Part shown: positions 1 to 10,100 of the stretch, in pieces | Position numbering within the stretch: position 1 is the stretch's first letter | How the letters are laid out: each line of letters opens with the position of its first letter | NCBI RefSeq assembly: GCF_017254845.1 | Contig: NZ_JAFKCU010000001.1 | Location: 390,950 to 454,949 of the forward strand | Source of the DNA: Algoriphagus pacificus | Lineage (GTDB): Bacteria; Bacteroidota; Bacteroidia; Cytophagales; Cyclobacteriaceae | DNA: 64,000 nt | Reading direction: 5' to 3' | Notes under the pieces: generated by a model | What the model was told of the DNA's origin: nothing | Seen by the model: the letters and a program-made list of their open reading frames with translations, nothing else | The model's database searches: none | Made by a program: the position numbers and the translations under genes

Positions 1-52
1 TTTTTCAGTTTCATATTTATTATATTAGTTACACTTTTTAAATAGTTTTTTT

Positions 53-2353
53 ATGATAGCAAAGGCTACATACAATTCTATTCAGGATTTTTTTCTCTGC
101 CGAATATACAGGATTCTTATGGCAGTTTTATTGGTTTGTGCCTTTGAAGAGAAGATCCTATCTCAAGAAATTGGTTCATATAAAACAGTTCAATCTGGAG
201 ATTATTCAGTTTTGAGCACTTGGAATACTTTCACAGGAGGTTCTTGGATCCCGGCAATTTCGAAACCCAATTCGTCTACAGATATTTACATTGATCAAAC
301 TCATACACTTCGCTTGGTAGGGAATGAACAAGTAAAAAATGTGTTCATCAATGCAGAAACTGGTGCAAATCAAAAGTTAAATTTAAATGGCTACCAACTA
401 GAGGTATATGGCTCTTTGAATGCTTTCTCAGGAGCAGCTCCAGGAACTCCGTCTGGAACTTGGAATAGTCAAAACTGGATCGGAAATTCCATAAACAGCA
501 AAATTATTTTTAGAGGTTCATCTAGAACAATCATTCCAAAGAACTCTTGGAGTGGTTTCTCGACAAATAGTAGATACGCTGTTGAATTTGATCCCGGACC
601 TGGTGTTTTGCTTCAAATTGAAGAGCCTTTCAAAGCTCTAAAATTTACTATTAAATCTGGAACTGTAGTTCAAACTCTGGATACCTCTGTCATTCCGAAT
701 ACTTGCTCCACTTTTTCTTTTAATAATGAAACTAGCTATGGAGCCAGCAATTTTGGGGATTTTGTAATTGAATCAGGAGGGACTCTCCTTTCAAAATGTA
801 ATTCTGGTATTCTATTCCGATCTGGAACAAATAGCGCTTCCTTATTTGACTTACAGGAAGGTGGTCAACTCATACTAGAAGGCATCTCGCCGCAAATTGA
901 AGCTACCAACCTACTTTTGAATGGGAAACTGATTTATAGGAACACTGTTTCTGCACAAAACTTTCTCTCCAAATCTTATCTTACTTCCTCCACACCAACA
1001 TCTATTCACGACCTAGAGTTACAAGGAACACAAAATCTTTCATTTCCAACTTACCTCAATATTTCAGGAGATCTTACCAAAACCGGATCAGGAAACTTTC
1101 TTTTGGCTTCTACAAGGTTGGAGTTTTCAGGCGCTGAAAACCAAGACGTTACTGGGTTTGGATTGGCAGTCGGAAATCTAACCTGTAATAAATCTGATGG
1201 AAATATTAAGTTTGAGCAAGACGTTTCAGTCTTAAATGAATTGGAATTAATTTCTGGAGTATTGGACCTTCGGGGAAATGATTTGAGCATCAATACCTCA
1301 CTAACAAGTCAACTATCATACTCTGGAGGGTCTTGGAAAAATGTTGGTCTCTTTACCTATTTTGGCTCGCCTCTACTTCTAAATGCTTCAAATGCTACTT
1401 TTCCATTCGAAGATGTTTATCAAGGCGGGATCAGAAAAGTCCAGTTATTGGGATTATCTGCTGGTGGTAATCTTCAAATCTCTTTCACTGAATATAAGGG
1501 AGCAGAATACAATTCCTCTTTTTCAGACAATGACGGTACGCCTATTTTATATCGCCTTTTCAGCTATTTCCAGTTTTCAGGTCTCAATCTTTCCACCAAT
1601 TTATTGGAGTTACGAATATCTGCAGACAAATTGATTGTGGATCAAGTGGATGATTTGAGAATCGTAGGAACAGGATATGCCGCCCCTGGTTCACATCTCC
1701 CTGGATTGGATCCTATTGAACTTTGGGCTAGAAGAAACTTAACTTTTAACGATTTAGCTGGAATTAACTTCACAGTTGGGAGCTATAGAACGCTCTCAGT
1801 TTTACCGATTACTTGGTTAGAAACTAGGGCCATTTATCTTGGGCCGCATGCTAAAATCTATTGGAAAGCCACGGGAATTATGCCAAAATCAAGTTTTGAA
1901 ATTTACCGATTTGAAAGCTTGAAAGAAGAAAAGTTTCTGGTAGGTGTGTTGAATAACGAGGAAATTGAAAATGAGTTGGGTCTGTTTGAATTTGAGGACA
2001 GAAATATTCCTCCATTAGCTGAAGAAATTTTTTATCAAATCAAGTACAATGACTCAGATGGTTCAGAAAAATGGAGCAAAGTTTTTCGAATGGAAGGCAA
2101 TAGAAATCAAGAATTAGACTACTTTATTTTCCCTAATCCTCATCTGGGTACCCAAGAAATACAACTTCATATCCCTGGATATTTTCATCCTCAAAAAATC
2201 CTTATTCTTGATTTTCAAGGAAGAGTTATCGAATCCTTCACTTATGAGAAACTCGAATTTTCCAGAAAACTCAGCAGTTTAAAGCCTGGAATTTATTTGA
2301 TCCAAATCCTCGAAAGCACGAACAGAAAAACCCTTAAATTCATCAAATTTTAA
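53..2353 (+). CDS. T9SS type A sorting domain-containing surface/secreted protein
   Basis: This 766-residue protein is likely exported across the inner membrane by Sec and across the outer membrane by T9SS. A hydrophobic stretch near residues 15-36 looks like a signal sequence; Met23 is an alternative start that would give a more usual N terminus. The body (about 40-600) is rich in short Asn/Gly/Ser/Thr strands resembling the beta-helical repeats of Bacteroidota cargo proteins that begin with a 'SGDYSVLSTW'-like segment. The last ~75 residues match a type A C-terminal sorting domain: FPNP near residue 695, a strand ending in ILDFQGR, then LKPGIYLIQI and a basic end. No catalytic domain is recognised, so the function is unknown. 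It stands alone, upstream of and apparently unrelated to the permease gene. Confidence 0.8.
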   Translation: MIAKATYNSIQDFFLCRIYRILMAVLLVCAFEEKILSQEIGSYKTVQSGDYSVLSTWNTFTGGSWIPAISKPNSSTDIYIDQTHTLRLVGNEQVKNVFINAETGANQKLNLNGYQLEVYGSLNAFSGAAPGTPSGTWNSQNWIGNSINSKIIFRGSSRTIIPKNSWSGFSTNSRYAVEFDPGPGVLLQIEEPFKALKFTIKSGTVVQTLDTSVIPNTCSTFSFNNETSYGASNFGDFVIESGGTLLSKCNSGILFRSGTNSASLFDLQEGGQLILEGISPQIEATNLLLNGKLIYRNTVSAQNFLSKSYLTSSTPTSIHDLELQGTQNLSFPTYLNISGDLTKTGSGNFLLASTRLEFSGAENQDVTGFGLAVGNLTCNKSDGNIKFEQDVSVLNELELISGVLDLRGNDLSINTSLTSQLSYSGGSWKNVGLFTYFGSPLLLNASNATFPFEDVYQGGIRKVQLLGLSAGGNLQISFTEYKGAEYNSSFSDNDGTPILYRLFSYFQFSGLNLSTNLLELRISADKLIVDQVDDLRIVGTGYAAPGSHLPGLDPIELWARRNLTFNDLAGINFTVGSYRTLSVLPITWLETRAIYLGPHAKIYWKATGIMPKSSFEIYRFESLKEEKFLVGVLNNEEIENELGLFEFEDRNIPPLAEEIFYQIKYNDSDGSEKWSKVFRMEGNRNQELDYFIFPNPHLGTQEIQLHIPGYFHPQKILILDFQGRVIESFTYEKLEFSRKLSSLKPGIYLIQILESTNRKTLKFIKF

Positions 2354-2372
2354 ATTTATCTATTGCTTTTTT

Positions 2373-2395
2373 CAGGATGGAAACGGCCTTTCCTG
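2373..2395 (+). terminator. weak hairpin, possible terminator after the T9SS cargo gene
   Basis: A 5-bp stem (CAGGA/TCCTG, or alternatively GGAAA/TTTCC) lies 20 bases after the cargo-gene stop and is followed by CAAAATTTTTAT. The short stem makes this a weak call. Confidence 0.3.
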
Positions 2396-2434
2396 CAAAA
2401 TTTTTATCTTGGTCGATAAACCCGCCACTAACCT

Positions 2435-3748
2435 ATGACCATCCTACTTGTCCTCCTTAGTATTGCCATCCTTGTTTTACTGATTGTCTGGGCAAAACTC
2501 AATCCCTTTCTTGCTTTTATCATTGCTTCAATCGCCGCAGGCTTGCTCTTAGGACTTCCTGCCAATGAAATCGCCGGTTCAGTCCAAAAAGGAATGGGCA
2601 ATTTACTAGGAGATTTGGTTATTGTGATTGTGATGGGAGCCATGCTAGGCAAACTAGTGGCAGAAAGTGGTGCAGCCCAGCGAATCGCAGGGTTCTTGAT
2701 GGCGATTTTCGGAGAGAAAAATATTACCTGGGCAATGTCAATAACCGGTTTGGTGGTTGGTATCCCTTTATTTTATAATGTAGGCTTTGTGCTCTTGGTG
2801 CCTTTGGCTTTTACAGTAGCCTATCAGTACAAAATCTCTGCAGTGTACGTTGGAATTCCTCTTTTGGCATCCCTTTCTGTCACTCATGGGTTCCTTCCCC
2901 CTCACCCTTCTCCTGCAGCCTTGGTGGCGCAGTTTGGTGCCAATATGGGATTAACCTTATTCTATGGATTTATTGTTGCCATCCCAACGATTATTGTTGC
3001 TGGTCCAATTTTCGCCAAAACACTGAAGAATGTAAAAGCCAGCCCTCTGAAAACATTTCAGGCGGAGACAAGACCCGAATCAGAGCTTCCAGGAGCTTTC
3101 AACAGCTTTTTTACTGCCTTATTACCGGTTTTCCTTTTGGTGGGAATGACGGCTTTAAATTTGAATATCAGTCCTGATAGTGGTGTTGCACCCTTTATAG
3201 AATTTGTGGCCAATCCCGGAATCGTAATGTTGATTTCCGTTTTGGTAGCCACATATACTTTGGGTTTGAGGAGAAAGTATAAAATGACTCAGCTGATGGA
3301 TATTTATACCATCGCTACCAAGGATATCGCTATGATTTTATTGATCGTAGCTGGAGCAGGGGCTTTGAAACAGATATTTACGGATACCGGCGTGAGTCAG
3401 GTAATCGCTGATGGTTTAAGCACATGGAACATCCAACCTCTCATTTTAGCTTGGATCATTACAGCAATAATTAGAGTTTGTGTTGGCTCAGCCACTGTTG
3501 CTGGATTAACTACAGCAGGAATCATTGCTCCTTTGGTGACAACCATGAATGTGGACCCAAACCTCTTGGTTTTATCAATTGGGGCAGGAAGCTTGATGTT
3601 CTCCCACTTCAACGATGCAGGATTCTGGATGTATAAGGAATTCTTCAACGTTTCGATCAAAGACACCATTAAAACCTGGTCCTTAATGGAGACCTTGGTA
3701 GCAGTTATTGGCTTGATTGGTGTCCTTATTTTGAATCTATTTGTATAA
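2435..3748 (+). CDS. GntP-family sugar-acid/proton symporter
   Basis: A 437-residue, almost wholly hydrophobic protein with about 12 membrane segments, the usual length for the GntP (gluconate:H+ symporter) family. Family hallmarks are the 'FLPPHPSP' loop near residue 155, a glycine-rich N-terminal hairpin, and the 'FSHFNDAGFW' segment near residue 390. GntP members take up gluconate, other sugar acids, or D-serine; the sequence alone does not fix the substrate. It is followed after 16 bp by a RidA-family gene on the same strand, so the two are probably cotranscribed. That pairing leans towards a substrate whose breakdown releases reactive enamines or imines (for example serine/threonine-type compounds) rather than gluconate, but this is inference. 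No kinase or dehydratase gene is adjacent. Confidence 0.88.
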   Translation: MTILLVLLSIAILVLLIVWAKLNPFLAFIIASIAAGLLLGLPANEIAGSVQKGMGNLLGDLVIVIVMGAMLGKLVAESGAAQRIAGFLMAIFGEKNITWAMSITGLVVGIPLFYNVGFVLLVPLAFTVAYQYKISAVYVGIPLLASLSVTHGFLPPHPSPAALVAQFGANMGLTLFYGFIVAIPTIIVAGPIFAKTLKNVKASPLKTFQAETRPESELPGAFNSFFTALLPVFLLVGMTALNLNISPDSGVAPFIEFVANPGIVMLISVLVATYTLGLRRKYKMTQLMDIYTIATKDIAMILLIVAGAGALKQIFTDTGVSQVIADGLSTWNIQPLILAWIITAIIRVCVGSATVAGLTTAGIIAPLVTTMNVDPNLLVLSIGAGSLMFSHFNDAGFWMYKEFFNVSIKDTIKTWSLMETLVAVIGLIGVLILNLFV

Positions 3749-3764
3749 ATAAAAAATCTAGCTC

Positions 3765-4238
3765 ATGGAAACCCCTGAAAGCAACTTTTCAAAACTTGGT
3801 CTGAATTTACCGCCCGCTCCAAAACCATTGGGAGTATATAAACCTTGCCTTATCGATGGCAAATACCTGTATTTATCCGGGCATGGAACTGTTCAAGACG
3901 ATGGTAGCCTTATCATCGGTAGAATTGGCCAGGACTTGGATATTGAGGCAGGTAAACTTGCTGCTAGGCAGGTAGGACTAGCTATGCTAGCTACGATTAA
4001 AGAAAACCTAGGATCATTGAATCGGGTCAAGCGCGTCATAAAAGTCTTGGGAATGGTAAACTGTACCCACGACTTTTTAAAACACCCTTATGTGATCAAT
4101 GGCTGCAGCGAATTATTCGCTTCCGTTTGGGGAACTGAAAATGGGATAGGTGTGAGATCTGCAGTTGGAATGGGCTCTTTGCCAGATAATATCCCTGTGG
4201 AAGTGGAAGCGCTATTTGAATTGCACGAAGGCGCTTAA
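3765..4238 (+). CDS. RidA/YjgF family enamine/imine deaminase-like protein
   Basis: A 157-residue protein of the RidA (YjgF/YER057c/UK114) family, which hydrolyses reactive enamine/imine intermediates made by PLP enzymes. It is about 30 residues longer than classical RidA, with an extended N terminus and a longer central loop as in the broader YjgF-like subgroup. The C-terminal signature is present: Arg131 in 'VRSAVGMGSLP' aligns with the substrate-carboxylate-binding arginine (Arg105 in well-studied RidA), and Glu148 lies in 'VEVEAL'. The retained arginine suggests an active enzyme. It starts 16 bp after the GntP-type permease and is probably in its operon. Its stop codon overlaps that of the convergent transglycosylase gene within CTTAAG. 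Confidence 0.85.
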   Translation: METPESNFSKLGLNLPPAPKPLGVYKPCLIDGKYLYLSGHGTVQDDGSLIIGRIGQDLDIEAGKLAARQVGLAMLATIKENLGSLNRVKRVIKVLGMVNCTHDFLKHPYVINGCSELFASVWGTENGIGVRSAVGMGSLPDNIPVEVEALFELHEGA

Positions 4239-5629
4239 GGCTGAACCAAAGCTTTGTAGGAGTCAAAGATACTCATGATATCTTTCACGTAATTTACTGC
4301 TAGATGCCCTTTTGCAAACCCGCTTTTTACAACCGGGTCCTTGTAATATTTAGGGTCGGATTTTAAATCCAAAAATTCTGAGACATCCTCCCAGCTTTGG
4401 GTATTTCCTCCATATTTCATGGTCAAACGCCACGCATCCTCCACATGGCCATGGCCTATATTGTATGAGGCTAAAATGAATTTGATTCGCTCGTTTGTTT
4501 CCGGAACTCGCTCCATCCAAAATTTATCTAGGTACCGTAGATACCGCACTCCTCCTGTAAGGGATTCAATTGGATCATGGGGATTATCCACCCCAAACCG
4601 CTCCAAAGTAACGGGCATTAATTGCAACAGTCCCGTCGCCCCAGCATAAGAAGTTGCAGTGGTATCAAATCGGGATTCTTTGTAAACCAAGGAAGCTAAA
4701 AGTCTCCAATCCCAACCCAATTGCTCTGCACCATTCTTAATCAATTCATCAAATTCAGAAATTCTATTTCCCGCTAATGATGAAAAAGGACTTGTTGATC
4801 GGAAATAGCTGTTTTTTGAGTTTAGGAAATATTTTGCGTACAAATCCGGAATAAAACGAGCCTGTTTATCCTCCACCCATTCATCCAAAGAAGTCAGAAG
4901 TTGAGGAGAATTTTTACGGACAACCCATGATACTTCCCCTTCTTGGTCTACTTTCCAAGAAATATCCAACCCTTCGTAATAAGTCGCATTTGCCTGTGCA
5001 ATATTTTGATCCGCAACGGTCCATTTGATCTCTCCTTTGACCACTTGGTCGATTAAAGCCTCTTCATGTTCTGTGCTCTCAAGGACCGTAAACTGAACCT
5101 GCGTTGAATCTTTGACGGCACAGAGCTGGGATTTATAGATGGATCCTTGGCGCACAACAATGGTGTCGCCTGCGATATCTTCCCAAGAATTAATCTTATT
5201 TGAGGATTTCTTCCCTACAAGAACGGTACTCATTTTACCTAAAGGAATGGTAAACTCAGCTCGTTCAGTTCTTTCAGCATTTTTCTCCAAATTCATTGCA
5301 ATCAGATCCACTTGTCCTTCCTCTAAATATTCGAAAGCTTTGTCGATGTCTGACACAAGAACCAATCGAAGTTGAACTTGAAGTCTTTTGGATAAATCAC
5401 GAAGGAGCTCGTATTCATAGCCCATTCGTCTGCCGCGATAAATGTAATAACCCGTAGAATTGTTATCCACTGCTGCACGAATAAAGCCTCTGGCTTTGAT
5501 TCCCGGTAGATCCAGGATATACTCGTCCTTATCCAGCATTCTCCCAAAATTCTTTTCTAAGAAGGTGCATTGCACCCCAAAGATCAGAAGGGACATAACT
5601 GATATAAATAAGACTACTGCTTTCTTCAT
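4235..5629 (-). CDS. MltF-like membrane-bound lytic transglycosylase
   Basis: Two-domain protein: an N-terminal periplasmic-binding-protein (SBP_bac_3) module at about residues 40-270 and a C-terminal SLT lysozyme-like domain at about 295-430. This is the MltF arrangement, which cleaves peptidoglycan glycan strands non-hydrolytically. The catalytic glutamate is Glu318 in 'ESRF', followed by 'GLLQLMP' and 'ASYNIGHGHV', the usual SLT motifs. The reading frame extends upstream to 5680, but the Met at 5629 is preferred because it starts a proper export signal (MKKAVVLF...) ending in a cysteine near residue 22. The residues before that Cys (GVQC) are a loose lipobox, so lipoprotein status is likely but not certain. 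It converges with the RidA gene. Confidence 0.85.
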   Translation of the reverse strand: MKKAVVLFISVMSLLIFGVQCTFLEKNFGRMLDKDEYILDLPGIKARGFIRAAVDNNSTGYYIYRGRRMGYEYELLRDLSKRLQVQLRLVLVSDIDKAFEYLEEGQVDLIAMNLEKNAERTERAEFTIPLGKMSTVLVGKKSSNKINSWEDIAGDTIVVRQGSIYKSQLCAVKDSTQVQFTVLESTEHEEALIDQVVKGEIKWTVADQNIAQANATYYEGLDISWKVDQEGEVSWVVRKNSPQLLTSLDEWVEDKQARFIPDLYAKYFLNSKNSYFRSTSPFSSLAGNRISEFDELIKNGAEQLGWDWRLLASLVYKESRFDTTATSYAGATGLLQLMPVTLERFGVDNPHDPIESLTGGVRYLRYLDKFWMERVPETNERIKFILASYNIGHGHVEDAWRLTMKYGGNTQSWEDVSEFLDLKSDPKYYKDPVVKSGFAKGHLAVNYVKDIMSIFDSYKALVQP

Positions 5630-5733
5630 GCAAAAGGATCGATTTTGATCCGGATGTTTCTCGATTGCAGCATTTGGCAAATGCTATGCCAAAAGAATTA
5701 TTAAGCATTTCTTAAAAAAAGCAAATAAAAAAA

Positions 5734-5756
5734 TGAGCCTGATTAAATCAGGCTCA
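5734..5756 (-). terminator. intrinsic terminator of the RND efflux operon
   Basis: A perfect 10-bp stem (TGAGCCTGAT/ATCAGGCTCA) with a 3-base loop lies just after the TolC-like gene stop. On the minus strand it is followed by a T-rich run (the A-run at about 5715-5733 on the + strand). A textbook rho-independent terminator. Confidence 0.9.
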
Positions 5757-5765
5757 AAATATTTC

Positions 5766-7112
5766 TTAGTTCTCGGTAGGTAAGTCTAGCTCTTCGTAAC
5801 TGTTTTCAAAAAAGATCTTGCCGGAGAGTCTCATTAGTTCAATTTCCATTTCTTTGATATTGAAAATTGAGGTAATCAATCTGTTTTCTGCTGTCAGTAA
5901 ATTTACCTGGGCATCTCTAAATTCTAAGTAAGAAGAAATTCCCAATCTGAATCTTTCCAAAGCAATATCAGTGTTCTCTTTGGCCACTTCATAATTCTTC
6001 TTTTCAATTTCCAACAGGTTCTTGTTGGTCATATAAGTGTTGAACGCCCGATGGATATCAGATTTTAGCTGGATTTCATATTGATCTAAAGCCAATCCCT
6101 GCATTTTTTGCTGGACTTTTGCATTCTGGATCCTTCTGTTCAAAGTCAATCCACTGAACAGGTTCATGGTAACATTCCCTCCAAAATTCAAACCCTGTCT
6201 TTGGTTTTGAAGCAAGAACCCTGCATCTGAATTAGAAGTGTTATTCACATAGGTGCCGGTCAGGTTAATTTGAGGGAGTCTGGAAGCTTGCAGTTCTCTC
6301 ATTTGAAGGAAAGCTACATTTTCCTGACGCTGGGTAATCAACAATTGCTTATTCTGGATGTATGCATTTTCTTCCAATTCTATAAGCTGCAAAGGCTCTC
6401 CAATTGTGATTGTGTCATTGACAGCGAATTGAGTATCTGGACTAAGTGCCATTAACTCGTTCAAGTTAATTCTTGCTGCATTGATGATTTGCTCCTGGTT
6501 TACCAAAAGCGTCAAATCTGAATTGTAATCCACCTCAGCGGTCAGGAAGTCTCGCTTTCCAGCGCCTCCAAGTTGATACTGCGCCTCTGCGATGTCTAAC
6601 CTGGACTGACTCAACTCAAGAGTTCTCTTTAAAACCTCATAGCGTTGAAGTTCCAAAACCAATCGATAGTAAGCAGAAGAAATTGAGGCTACCGTATTTT
6701 CGACTACGATTTTTGCATCAAGTTCAGAAATTTCTGTCAGCTGTCCCAATCGCTTCATTACCACGATATTTTCTGGCTGAAAACCATAAATAGCAACTAC
6801 TGAGAAATTCTCGGTTCTGGACTTCGCTCCGTCAATCGTTCTCGGTTCCGGATCATTGACGAAACGTTGCTCTACATCTTCATTACTGAAATTCCTTGCA
6901 TAGGTAGCATCCAATTGTGGCAAGAAATAATCCCCTACCCCAATCTTTTGGTTTGTTTCGTTTACAGTGATATTCTCTACTGCAATCTTAATGTCCAGGT
7001 TTTTTTCCAATCCAATCTGGATGGCTTTTTCCAAGTCCAAAGATTCCTGGCTTTGTGCAAATACTACAGATCCTATGCTGCTCACGAAGAGCATGGCAAT
7101 CAATTTCTTCAT
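5766..7112 (-). CDS. TolC-family outer membrane efflux channel
   Basis: A 448-residue outer membrane factor with a clear signal peptide (cleavage after about residue 19, FAQS) and two long alpha-helical hairpin repeats with heptad-like patterns (about 95-230 and 300-440) typical of TolC/OprM proteins. Segments such as 'AEAQYQLGGAGKRDFLTAEVDYNSD' in the first repeat and 'ALERFRLGISSYLEFRDAQ' in the second are the duplicated TolC helix-turn motif. It is the last gene of the operon: its ATG overlaps the stop of the RND pump gene by one base (TAATG), suggesting coupled translation. It would supply the outer-membrane exit duct of the tripartite pump. Confidence 0.93.
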   Translation of the reverse strand: MKKLIAMLFVSSIGSVVFAQSQESLDLEKAIQIGLEKNLDIKIAVENITVNETNQKIGVGDYFLPQLDATYARNFSNEDVEQRFVNDPEPRTIDGAKSRTENFSVVAIYGFQPENIVVMKRLGQLTEISELDAKIVVENTVASISSAYYRLVLELQRYEVLKRTLELSQSRLDIAEAQYQLGGAGKRDFLTAEVDYNSDLTLLVNQEQIINAARINLNELMALSPDTQFAVNDTITIGEPLQLIELEENAYIQNKQLLITQRQENVAFLQMRELQASRLPQINLTGTYVNNTSNSDAGFLLQNQRQGLNFGGNVTMNLFSGLTLNRRIQNAKVQQKMQGLALDQYEIQLKSDIHRAFNTYMTNKNLLEIEKKNYEVAKENTDIALERFRLGISSYLEFRDAQVNLLTAENRLITSIFNIKEMEIELMRLSGKIFFENSYEELDLPTEN

Positions 7113-10100
7113 TAAATTCTGGCTAATCTTCCTTCTTTGGAAGTGAGATAAGTATAAATAGCTGGGATGACAAAAAGAGTCAGAATCGTCGCGAAGGTCA
7201 AACCTCCAATAACAGCAGCTCCCATTGGAACCCTACTTTCTGCTCCTGCACCTAGACCAAGTGCGATTGGTAAAATCCCTAGAATTGTGGACAAGCTTGT
7301 CATCAAGATTGGTCTGAAACGTGCTACTGCTGCACCATAGATTGCTTCATAGACTGACATTCCACTAGCTTTTCGCTGGTTGGCAAATTCCACGATCAAA
7401 ATACCGTTTTTGGTCACCAGACCAATCAACATGATTATACCAATCTGGCTGAAAATATTCAATGTGAACCCTAAAGCCCAAAGAGTAAACAATGCTCCAA
7501 AAATCGCTAGAGGCACAGTAAACATAATGGTCAAAGGATCCAAGAAACTTTCGAACTGAGCGGAAAGAACCAAGTAGATCAAGATAAGTGCAAAAAGGAA
7601 TGCAAAAAGCAAACTGTTAGAACTCTCTCTGAATTCTTTGGAAGCTCCTGCTACATCGGTAGAGAATGAATCATCCAAAACTTCAGCTGCGATTCTATCC
7701 ATCTCATCCAAACCATCTCCAATCGTGTAACCATCCGCCAAGTTGGCTGAAACGGTTCCACTCACGAATCTATTAAATCTGTATAACTGGGGAGGAGTAC
7801 TTTTTTCCTTTACTGTTACCAAGTTGTCCAACTGAACCAAATTTCCATCTTCAGCTCTTACATAGAGCATTCTTAGGTTAATCGGTTCGTTTCTGTCTTC
7901 CAGTCTCATTTCACCAACAACCTGATATTGCTTTCCATTTTTAATGAAATATGCAAATCGCTGTCCTGAATAAGAAAGCTGAAGTGTTCTGGCTATTTCC
8001 TGAACTGAAACTCCAATATTTCTGGCTTTCGCCCGGTCGATTTCAATTTCTAATTCTGGCTTGGTAAACTTCAAGTTGATATCAGAGAAAATGAATACTG
8101 GACTTTTCCCTACTTCTTCCATGAAAGTAGGAATCACTTCTTTCAATTTTTCCAAAGTTGGAGCCTGAAGTACATATTGAACAGGCAAACCACCTCTTCT
8201 ATCACCAATTGATTGCGGTTGTGAAGCAAAAGCCCGTACCGCTGTATAGTCTTTCAATTTGGCATTTATCGCATTGAAATAATCTTTCTGAGTAGATTCT
8301 CTGTTTTCCGCATCGGTCAAAATAAATCTTACGAAACCTGAGTTAGTACTCGAAGAACCGAAACCAGGAGATGTTACTGAAATCAAACCAGTCACCTCAT
8401 CAGGTGGGAAATTTTGTTTGAAATCAGCCACCATTTCATCAATTACTCGGTCCATGTAGCCAAAAGTAGCTCCTTCAGGGCCGCTCAATTGAATTCGGAT
8501 TTCTCCACGATCCTCTACTGGAGCCAATTCATTTGGGATTTGATTAAACAACCAATAAATCCCTAAACCCATAAATCCTATTAATAGGAATGAAACCCAT
8601 CTGAATTTCATAAATCCACTGAGCATTCTGTCATATCCATCGTTTAGCCAAACAAAGATTGGCTCAGTGGCATTGTAGAATCGATTGTGCTTTTCTCTTC
8701 GCTTTAACAATTTTGAACTCAACATTGGAGTCATAGTCAAGGCTACAAAAGAGGAAATGATTACAGATCCAGCTACCACGATGCCAAATTCACGGAATAG
8801 TCGACCTGTGGTACCTGTCAAGAAAATTACTGGAAGGAATACGGCTGCAAGAGCGACTGTAGTTGCAATTACGGCAAAGAAGATTTCTTCAGAACCTTGT
8901 CTCGCAGCTTCCATAGGTTTTTCACCCTTTTCTATTCGTGCATAGATATTTTCCAAGACCACAATGGCGTCATCGACGACGAGTCCAATGGAGAGCACTA
9001 TACCCAAAAGGGTCAAAACATTGATCGAGAAATCCATCAAATACATGATGAAAAACACCCCGATCAAAGAAATAGGAATGGTCAATACAGGAATAAAGGT
9101 AGTCCTCCAATCCCTCAAGAAAAGGAAGATAATTGCTACCACTAGGATAAATGCCGTGATGATAGTTTCCTGAACTTCAGCAATTGAACTTCTGATATAA
9201 TCCGTAGAGTCAAATCCGATCTCCAATCCTACATCAGCAGGGAGATCCTTTTTGATGAATTCCAATCTTCTATAAAATTCATCTACGATTTCAATGTTGT
9301 TTGATCCTGGAAGTGGTACCAAAACTACCCCTACCATCGGGACACCATCCCGCTTTAAAACTGTTCGCTCATTAAGAGCTGCTAATTCGGCTGTACCTAT
9401 ATCCTGAAAGCGGACGATATTATTTTGATCTTCTTTGATGATCAAGGAATTGAACTCCTGTGGACTACTTAGCCTACTCTTAGTTCTTACAGAAAGTTCA
9501 ATGGTCTCTCCTTCGATTCTTCCTGATGGAAGTTCCACATTTTCACTTTGAACTTTTGAAAGCACATCCAGAGGAGTAACGCCATAGGATGCCATCTTCA
9601 ACGGGTCCATTCTCAAGCGGATTGCATACTCTTTCTCACCCCAAATCTGAACTCTACTGACTCCAGGGATAGTTTGCAATCTTTCTTTAAATATATTTTG
9701 AGCGATGTCTGAAAGGTCCAAAAGGCTTCTTTCGTCACTCTTTACATTCAAAAACACGATAGGCTGAGAATCCGCATCTGCTTTGGAAACTACAGGTGGT
9801 TCTGCATCTGGTGGAAGGTTTCGCTGTGCTCCTGACACTTTATCACGAACGTCATTTGCAGCTGCTTCCAAATCGGCACCTACATCAAATTCCACAGTAA
9901 TACTACTACCTCCATCATTACTGGTGGAAGTAAGAGATTTGATCCCTTGGATACCATTAATTGCCTCTTCCAAAGGTTCGGTAATCTGGGCTTCAATAAC
10001 ATCCGCATTTGCACCGACATAAGTAGTCCGCACATTGATGACTGGGGGGTCTACGCTGGGAAATTCCCGGATACCCAAAAATGAAATACCGATGGCACCA

